DNA of 64,000 nucleotides from Limnoperna fortunei (Eukaryota > Mollusca > Bivalvia > Mytilida > Modiolidae). The first letter of the stretch is position 1. Every line of letters starts with the position of its first letter. The translations under genes were made by a program, and so were the position numbers. Below, piece by piece: positions 55,939 to 64,000 of the stretch. The notes beneath the pieces were generated by a model, which ran no database searches, was not told the DNA's origin, and saw only the letters and a list, made by a program, of their open reading frames with translations. The stretch is from contig OX104122.1 in assembly GCA_944474755.1 (NCBI GenBank), positions 10,860,641 to 10,924,640 of the forward strand, in the 5' to 3' direction.

Positions 55939-56189
55939 GACAAAAATAGCACTGGCATTTATTTGGGTTGGAAATCGGAGTCATAATAAAGACAGCAGGG
56001 ACTAAAATATGCAACATTACATAACGAGAGTAAAATATATCAAGTCACAAATATAAAATTGAAAACATCTCGGTTATCGAATCGTCCGCGCCTTCAATAA
56101 GTTTTCCTTTGATATCATTTCCTTGTAGAAAAATATTCTATCTCGTTTGAAAATATGGTTGCAGATAGGTTTCCCAATTTTTGAATTCA

Positions 56190-56460
56190 GTGTACAGTGA
56201 ATGTGCTACGATGATTGTTGGATACACCTATTAGTGACTAGTGGTATATGATACCAATCCATTTTAATCAACTATAGCCAACTCACATTCTACAGTAATG
56301 GAATCGGGAGGTTTGGCATGCAATAAAACCTTGTTTATCCCACCATTTCTTTTGAAATGCACGAACCAAGTCAGGACCATTGCAGTACTAGTTACTATAT
56401 TTTTGGTTGTTGGTTCCGGAGTTTCTGGTTTCTCGGACTTTGGTTTGTGGATTGTCTTTT
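56190..56460 (+). repeat. Dispersed repeat R2, left part of interrupted copy
   Basis: Colinear with 17030-17320 up to GTGGATTGTCTTTT, where the R3 element begins. The right part resumes at 58033 (TTTGACAGTTTC...GTATTTTGTTATTA). Confidence 0.8.
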
Positions 56461-58032
56461 AGCTCACCTGACCCAAATGGTCAGTGAGCAATTGTCATCA
56501 CTTTGCGTCCGTCGTCGTCGTCAGCGTCGGCGTCTGTAAACTTTTTTACATTTTAATCCTCTTCTCTAAAACCACTTGGCCAATTGAAACCAACTTGGCC
56601 ATAATGTTCATTGGATGGACATTTACAAAGTTTGTGTTTTTTATTTGGATTGGAAAACTGCAGGACTTGGTTTAACATAGGACCCTATGTTAAAAAGTTT
56701 TCAAAGGCTTCTTCTCTGAAACCGGTTAACCAATGGAGACAAAACTTACAAGCTATATTGTCTGAATGGTCCTCTATAAAGTTTATGTTTTCTATGCCAA
56801 TTGGAAATTAAAAATGGCAGCCACCGCAGGACTTAGTTTAACATAGGACCCTATGGAAAAATTTTTGAAAAGGCTTCTTCTCTAAAACCGGTTAACCAAT
56901 GGAAACAAACTTACTAGCGACATAGTTTGGATGGTCTTCTTTAAGGTTTATGTTTTTTATGCCAATTCTAAAATCAAAATGGCAGCCACCGCAGGACATA
57001 GTTTAACATAGGACCCTATTGGAAAAAGTTTTTAAAGGCTTCTTCTCTGAAACCTGTTAACCAATGCAAGCAAAACGTACTAGCAATATTGTTGGGATGG
57101 TCCTCTATAAAGTTTATGTTTTTTATTCCAATCAGAAATTCAAAATGGATGCCACCGCAGGACTTAGTTTAACATAGGACCCAATGGGAAAGCAGTTAAA
57201 AACGGCTTCTCCTCTCAAACCAGTTGACCAATCGAAACAAAACTTACTACCAATTCAATATTGTTTGGATAGTCATCTAAAAATGTTTTTATGCCAATCG
57301 GAAAATCAAAATGGCCAACACCGCAGTACTTAGTTTAACATAGGACCCTATGAGGAAATGTTTTTAAAAGGCTACTTCTCTGAAACCGGTTAACCAATGG
57401 AAACAAAACTTACTAGAAATATTGTTTGAATGGTCCTCTATTAAGTTTATGTGTTTATGCCAATCGGAAAATCAAAATTGCCGCTACCGCAGGACTTGAT
57501 TAAACATAGGACCCTATGGGAAAAAGTTTTAAATGGCTTCTTCTCTGAAACCGGTTAACCAATGGAAACAAAACCTTCTAGCAATATTGTTTGGATGGTC
57601 CTCTTTAAAGTTTGTTTTTTATGCCAATTGGAATTCAAAATGGCCGCCACCGCAGAACTTAGTTTAACATAGGACCCTATTGGAAAAAGTTTAAAAAGGC
57701 TTCTTCTCTGAACCGGTTCACTAATGGAAACAAAACTTACTAGCAATATTGTTTTGGATGGTCCTCTATGAAGTTTATGTTTTTATATCAATAGGAAAAT
57801 CAAAATGGCCGCCACAGCAGGACATAGATTAACATTGGACCCAATGGGAAATTAAACAAAACATCTTCTCTGAAACCGGTTAACCAATGGAAACAAAACT
57901 TACTAGCAATATTGTTTGGATGGTCCTCTTTAAAGTTTATTGAAAATTACAGGACTTTGTTCATCAGGAAAATGCCATCTTCATTGCCAATAAAATCAGG
58001 TGAGCGAAACAGTCTCTTAAGAGCCTCTGGTG
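56461..58032 (+). mobile_element. Repeat R3: 1.57 kb element with AGCTCACCTGA ends and ~165-bp internal tandem units
   Basis: Begins AGCTCACCTGACCCAAATGG and carries TCAGGTGAGCGAAACAGTCT about 45 bp before its right end, an inverted terminal pair. Internally 8-9 units of about 165 bp repeat: TTAACATAGGACCCTATGGG, GGCTTCTTCTCTGAAACCGG, TTAACCAATGGAAACAAAAC, ATTGTTTGGATGGTCCTCTA, ATGCCAATCGGAAAATCAAA, ATGGCCGCCACCGCAGGACT. Comparison with the uninterrupted R2 copy at 17320 gives the insertion boundaries to within a few T. Confidence 0.85.
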
Positions 58033-58080
58033 TTTGACAGTTTCATCGGAGTTCGGTATTTTGTTATTACTTTCATTTAT
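58033..58080 (+). repeat. Dispersed repeat R2, right part of interrupted copy
   Basis: TTTGACAGTTTCATCGGAGT and GGTATTTTGTTATTACTTTC match 17324-17365. Confidence 0.75.
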
Positions 58081-58683
58081 CGATGTTTTGATTCTCGCAT
58101 TGTTTACTGGTATGTACTAAACGGACTGATTAATATCATCAAATGATATGTATTATGCTGGATTATAGATGACTACTACACATGTATTATTGTTATGCAA
58201 ATCCATTATTGCCTTTCCCTGTCCATTATACATTTATGGGTTTTCTTGGTTTTTAAAGACTTTTGCAAATTCATTATGAATTGAAGAAAGAAAATGAAAT
58301 GTTGAAAAGTTCTCTACTTTGTGCAAATTTCCAACGTTAGTTTCTAAACTTTTATTTCTTGTGTCTTTCTTATAAAATTTACATGATTTTTCTAATAACC
58401 AGCTGCGCCATGAGCGCATGATACTCCCGTCTGAAGATAAGGACAAACGCCATACATTTCATGGATGCATAATTCTATCTGCACTAAGGAGACATAATAA
58501 AGTCTATCAATATCAATTATGCCATAAATTAAGAACACTAATGGAAGCTATTTCGAGTCCACTAACTAAACTATAAAAATATCTTTTTCACCAATATAGT
58601 CTCATAACTCCAAAATGAACAAAACCAGACAAGTCGGGACCAGGGACGTACAGACAAACGGACGGAAGTTTTCTTATACTATA

Positions 58684-58955
58684 CTACGTCCGTCATTTGT
58701 GTTTGTTTGTTTGTTTGAATGATGTTTAACGCCACTTTCAGCAATTTTTCAGCTATATCATGGCGCCCAGTTTTTATTGGGGGAGGAAGCCGGAGTACCC
58801 GGAGAAAACCCCGGACCTTCGGTAGGAAAACTGGCAATCTTTGTCACTGCCCGCAGTGAGACTCGAACCCGCAATCTCAGTGTTGACAGACCACGTGATC
58901 AATAGTAGACGAACTACCTTAACCACTCGGCCACCGAGGCCCCTACGTCCGTCAT
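58684..58955 (-). mobile_element. SINE-A, full length with perfect 13-bp target duplication
   Basis: CTACGTCCGTCAT at 58684-58696 and 58943-58955 flanks a complete reversed copy (body 58697-58942). (TTTG)n tail, body with GGAAGCCGGAGTACCCGGAG, B box GACTCGAACCCGCAATC, A box in CCACTCGGCCACC. A perfect duplication and clean boxes mark it as one of the youngest SINEs here. Confidence 0.93.
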
Positions 58956-59058
58956 AGACGAGCATATAAATATTCATTGCCATAATAACAAAAATACAAA
59001 AGTGAACAACAAAGACAAAAACAATATTAAACTGCCATTTGTTCTGAGAACAAATGAG

Positions 59059-60124
59059 AAGGTCTTTCCCACTGTTCCTCTAAAGTCAGGTATTGCTATG
59101 GGATTTTGTGTCTTGGTATAGCACAAAATGTCGCTTACAGTCATAAAAATGAGTTATTTGAATAAAGAAAGTGTCCCGAGCCAAAAAATATATGGTTGTC
59201 AAGGACTTTCATTCCGTTGCTAGGGACAAAAGGCCACTTCCGGTCATGTATTGACATGTTTCAGTAAAGTACATCATTCTGATTCTAAAAATATATGGTT
59301 GCTAAGGACTTTTTATAACAGTCACCTTGTTGCTAGGGTATGACCTTGACCTATGACCTTTGACCTTTGGCTCAAATTGAAGCTCTTTTCCTACTGACCA
59401 TGTTAAACCTATATGTTTACTATATTATCTCTAACCGTTTTCAAGTTTTAACCAAAAAACCGATTAACCGAAATGCATCAAGGGCAGTAACTCAAAAATG
59501 GTCCATCGCACAGCTTTCGGTCAAATGTACCAAATGAAGGTCTCAATAGGTGAAGTATTTTTCCCTTTTATTGTCTGCTTCTATCTTGTATGGTTTGTGA
59601 GATATAGTGCTAACAAGACCTATGGTGAACTTTGACCTTGGCTTTTGACCTTTGACCTTGACATTTTTCAATGTAACATATGTCACTTAGGATCAATGGT
59701 GGTGGTCCCAAGTCTCTAGGACTTACGGTTTCTGAGAAAAAAAATTTGACGCGTTACGACATTTTTCAGGTCAAAAACGCGTAAACAGGAAGTCGATTGG
59801 AAAAAAAATTTTTGCATGACAAATCATCGCTATAGGTCCAGCGACATTTTGTACACTTCAGATTTTAAGAATCGGTTACAGTTTCTGAGTTTATCTGCTA
59901 ACAAGGGTTTTCGTGTTCGGGCAGATAACTCTGTTACTAAAAATAGATCGGTCTAAAAGCATGAGCCATGTCATCTCCGGATATGACCAATTGATATTAC
60001 CAAGTATCGAAATGATACGTCCAGACACTTTTTGGCAAACCTCCGCGGAAGAAGAAAAATAATAATAATAATAATAATCATAAGAAAGACAAGAAGGTCT
60101 TTCCACTGTAGTGGGAAAGACCTT
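59059..60124. mobile_element. Inverted-repeat element with AAGGTCTTTCC ends (~1.07 kb)
   Basis: AAGGTCTTTCCCACTGTTCC at the left; at the right AAGGTCTTTCC and GGAAAGACCTT form a small palindrome. Just inside the right end is CCGCGGAAGAAGAAAA followed by (TAA)n at 60058-60077. Interior contains clustered TGACCTTTGACC motifs. No transposase recognised. Confidence 0.65.
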
Positions 60125-60399
60125 AATGACAATATTGATCGGTTCTCTTTTCAGATATGTTTGTTTCTTCTTCTAATTAGATAAGGTCGTTAGATTACTA
60201 TTAATTACGTAATAAATGTTAGTAAATGTATGAAGAAATTTTCATAATGGACTGATTATTACCTTCAGTATGTAATAATGGCCCTCGGCGTTGCCTCAAG
60301 TCATCTTCTGCAGTTAGTAAAGACATTTGAAATATGAAACAAGTCTATTATGAAAAGAACTTTTTAATGATACTGTAACTATAAAAATATGTGTTAACA

Positions 60400-62905
60400 G
60401 CTAATTTAGAGCTTTATGGATGCCATACTGTATTGTTGTATAATGGGTTGGCATTATATTCTGGCATGGTTTATTTGTTGGAGTGGAGTCATAGAGCGGA
60501 GCCATGGAGTTTTGGGGTGGAGTTTTAGAGTTTTTTATTTTGAATTTTAATTTTTATAGATTGCGTATTGTAGTGGAGATAAATAATGTTTCGTAACATA
60601 CCCAACGTTAGTTTTGAATTATGTTATTTTGTTTATTTACAAATTCAATTCATTATGGAATTTATTACTATATCTCGAAATAAGATGAACTGTTGATATT
60701 TTATGTCCAGCACTATAATTTGTTTATAAAATGTCCAAATTTGTTTTTAATTCTGATATAAAATATTTCAAATAGGTGACATTTAGCCAATAAAACTTTT
60801 GAAAAGTCATAAAAGATCAAGAAAGCCAGCAATTAGTCTGTTCCAATATTTTACATCACTCAACAGTCCAATTGCTAATGTTTATTTTCATTTCAACGAG
60901 CATTGCGTGAAAAGTAAAGACAACTATTTCACTGCCCGGGAGACCTTGAACCTTTCTTAAATTATTTTCATTTGAAGCGATTGGAGTCTGTTCAATTCAT
61001 ATATAGCAATTTTTAAGTTTGTTTGACAAGTATCATTCTACTATACAAACTGATTGTGCATAGACCTTCTATTTCTATTGCCTAAATACAAATAAATAAA
61101 TACAACACGCCAGTATTTTACATTTAACACCAATTCTCCATAAGGATCAAAGGATTTCCATATAGGGTGAGACATGACATGTCTCAGATTTAGCTGATTT
61201 TCATTTTATAAGTTGAAATTGACCATTGGACCACAAAATAATTATTGTTTGTTATGATTTGACTTCGGTTGCCATGGTAACGGTGGCGGCCATTTTGGGC
61301 CAATTAAAATACAGTGAAAAGGGCAATATTCAAATCCCAATTTTTCAGGGGAAAATCGATTCATATTCAATAAAATTTCTTTATTTGCTTAAATCAATAT
61401 CTCATTGACAATATTCAAAACAGTTACAACACTTTAAGTATATGTGTGATCAGACTGAGACTATTGAACATGTAAAGAAATAGTGCATTATTCTCTATAA
61501 TTTTTGGTAAAAAATATTACCATTTTTGACACTTTTCTGACTCTATTTTAAGAAAATGCACCAATCACAAATAATCATCATGAATATAATTACATAGATT
61601 GATGATTAATATTTAAAAATTTTAAAAATTTCAATGGGGTAAGAAAAAATGTCTTTAAAAAACACTGTTAAAGTTGGTTACCATGGTAATAAAACAAAAA
61701 TGTCGATTTTTCGATATTTAAATACATATATGACCATACTTCTAATATGAGCCAAGATAACAATTGTTGTCATCATATGTACCTAAAAGGATCTTTTCAA
61801 CATAGTATGACCTTAGAAAACTTTCAAGGTCACTTGTGTTGTTCTCAAGGTCACTTAAAATTGATTTTGCTTCGAGATTTTCATATTTGACAGTTCAATT
61901 TTTAGTTGACCTTGACCTTAAGACACTGTACCCTGAAATGATTTCAATGTCATTTTAAGTTTATAGTATGTCTGTTAAAAATAATAATTAAGGATGATTT
62001 AATTTATTCCTAAGAGAAACAGTAGTTTCATGGAAATACTGAACAATACAAAAATGGCTTTTTTCACAAGTTACCATGGTAACCATCTTTGACAGTGTTT
62101 TTTATAGACATCTTTTGTTACCCCATTGAGATTTTTATAAGTTTTGAATATTAATCATCAATTTATGTAATTATATTCATGATGAGTATTAGTGATTGGT
62201 GCATTTTCTGAAAATGGAGTCGGTAAAGTGGCAAAAATGGTAATTTTCTAGTAGAAAAATTCCAGAAAAAATGCATGATTTCTTGACATATTGGATAGCC
62301 TCGTTCTGACTACACATTTATGTTTAGTCTTGAAACTGTTTTGAATATTGCCAATGAGGTATTGAATTAAGCAAATAAAACATTTTATTGAATATGCATT
62401 GATTTTTGAATAACAAATTGGGAATTGAATATAGGCTATTTCGCAGTATGAGAAATGATAAAAAATGACCGTCCCAGTTACCATGGCAACCGTGGTCAAT
62501 CATAACAAACAGTCATCATTTTTATGATCCAATGGTCAATTGCAACTTATGAAATTAAAATCAGCAAAATCTGAGACATGTCATGTCCCAGTTATTTTGG
62601 TGCTTACGGATAATTGGTCTTAAGTGTTTATAGTTGGAGTATACTTTAAAATATATTTTTATAACCTGAGCTTATGGTGATAATAAATATGGGTATTACT
62701 AGTCGTGTTGCACAAACATCGACGGAAACAGTATCGCTATGTAGTAGTTGTCTGTTATGAAAAATCCTTTATCTCCACTACATTGTACAATCTATACAAT
62801 TTATGAAAAGAGTAACTTCACTCCATGACTCCACTCTAACACTCCACCCCATCACTCCACTCCATAAAATAAACCATGCCTTATATTCTTGCATATAATA
62901 TTATA
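60400..62905. repeat. 2.5 kb imperfect palindrome (fold-back)
   Basis: The strongest pairing is 61165-61720 with 62040-62595: for example GAGACATGACATGTCTCAGA against TCTGAGACATGTCATGTCCC, and GTTGCCATGGTAACGGTGGC against ACCATGGCAACCGTGG. It resumes outward: TGTAGTGGAGATAAA (60572) with TTTATCTCCACTACA (62769), and GGCATGGTTTATTTGTTGGA plus GTGGAGTCAT (60463-60492) with ATGACTCCACTC and AATAAACCATGCC. The left arm has about 450 bp (near 60610-61070) with no partner. Spacer about 61725-62035. No protein-coding evidence. Confidence 0.85.
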
Positions 62906-64000
62906 TTGCCCTGAGCATTAGCTACGGGTAAAAAATCACGAATATAATGCACGCATGCGAAAACGACAATAAAGTATGGTTCGCATAAATTTTGATTTTG
63001 ATTGCGACAAACACGATAATATTTTTTGGGCTATAGATTGAGATTGCTGTTCCACTTAAGAAAAATAATTGAACGGCAGTGTGTTAAATCATGCAAAACT
63101 CATAATTCAGACCAGTTCGCATATGCGAACTAAATTTATATGAATTTTAACACTTCTTTGTTTACACCAGCAAAGCATGTCGTCATAGTAGAATTAATCT
63201 TTTGAAACGAGCTGATTTTAGTCGATGTTGAATTATATATTTTTCTGAATAATTCTAAACTATAAAGTTATAAAGTGCGTTATGTTCATTAAGTGTGTAA
63301 TTTAATATTCTGATTACCCCAATTAAAATGACAGACCGTTTTCATCCATTTCAATTTTAAATTTGCCTATATAACAACGTTTTATTAACTGTGACGTTTC
63401 ACTAGACTTGTTTGAAAAAAGGTAAACTCGACTTGCAATATCTCATAATGTTTGATCTCTTTGAGCAATTCGGTTTCCTAAATAAAACTAATGACTAATG
63501 ATGTTTTTATCAAATGGAATCAACCAGTAAGTGCTAAATATCCACGCTGTCTTCTAAATATGTTACGTTAGAAATTTTCTTATAAATATAAATAAGCATG
63601 GCATGTATATCATGCCGTTACAAGTTAAATAATTTAATACCTATTATGTTTAAATTGCTTTAAACAAGTCGTTAATTACTAGATCACACATTTGTTTTAA
63701 ATAATTGCTGGAATAAGTTACCTCCCTAATTTTATTTAGTTTCTCTTATATTTTAAGAATTTATTCCGAATTTTTCTATCAGTATCATTTATCTATTTCA
63801 TGCTCTTTTTGGGTCCAAATTTGACAAAGTCACTCTAATCTAGTTTATAATTATCAAATTAATATATTATCCTGTACATATATTTCATTCGATTGCATTT
63901 GCTTTGTTCCGTAGACTCCAATGTTTAAGATTTCCTATGTTTGAATTCGGTTTAACGCCACTGTCAGTCCTTTATGTTAGTCTTTATGGTATAATTAGGC
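62906..64000. other. No gene recognised
   Basis: AT-rich flank to the window end. The last ~60 bp (GGTTTAACGCCACTGTCAGT) may be the start of another reversed SINE-A copy. Confidence 0.4.

Overview
The window looks like a piece of a repeat-rich, AT-rich animal nuclear genome, most likely a bivalve or other mollusc. The reasons are spliceosomal intron signals, a BEL/Pao retrotransposon, tRNA-headed SINEs whose style I associate with bivalves, a RING-less B-box/NHL protein of the kind expanded in bivalves, and dispersed repeats of molluscan character. The species assignment is inference from general knowledge. I had no database access.

Layout. 1-7142: a nearly complete BEL/Pao LTR retrotransposon. 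Its first LTR is cut by the window edge, and the visible 356 bp of the two LTRs are identical. 7.3-9.7 kb: palindromes, a duplicated AT-rich block, the first of two ~1.05 kb dispersed repeats (the second is inverted at 27.6-28.6 kb) and a worn SINE. 10,246-15,345: a 5.1 kb interval bounded by CACTG...CAGTG inverted termini with clustered subterminal motifs. It contains a nested fold-back element and a three-exon, minus-strand gene-like structure whose exon phases agree but which has two adjacent in-frame TGA codons. 15.6-22.6 kb: hairpin MITEs, degenerate tandem repeats, a SINE with target-site duplication, a satellite with a 100-bp dimeric unit and a ~63-bp minisatellite. 22,855-24,537 (minus): the one convincing intact host gene, a two-B-box, coiled-coil, NHL-like protein. 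25-32 kb: mostly AT-rich unassigned DNA. 32.4-34.1 kb: a 5'-truncated LINE with an open reading frame and a TTA tail. 35-42 kb: SINEs, simple repeats, an array of short hairpins (37.05-37.88 kb) and a degenerate array that keeps an 18-bp palindrome (40.9-41.4 kb). 42.7-43.3 kb: a decayed LINE 3' end. 43.8-50.0 kb: exon-like segments on the minus strand that could belong to one spliced gene. 51,261-52,472: a ~1.2 kb inverted-repeat element enclosing a broken FLYWCH zinc-finger gene. 52.8-55 kb: a ~33-bp minisatellite and fold-back repeats. 56,461-58,032: a 1.57 kb element with internal ~165-bp tandem units inserted in a dispersed repeat whose uninterrupted copy lies at 17 kb. 59-60.1 kb: another inverted-repeat element. 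60.4-62.9 kb: a 2.5 kb imperfect palindrome.

There are no operons and no pathway. Most of the sequence is mobile or repetitive DNA. The functional candidates are the B-box/NHL protein, the young BEL element, the LINE fragment, and two tentative spliced genes (12.6-14.6 kb and 43.8-50.0 kb). The observations most worth a second look are the gene-carrying 5.1 kb TIR element, the FLYWCH fragment inside a TIR element, the hairpin array, the phased palindrome array and the 2.5 kb palindrome.
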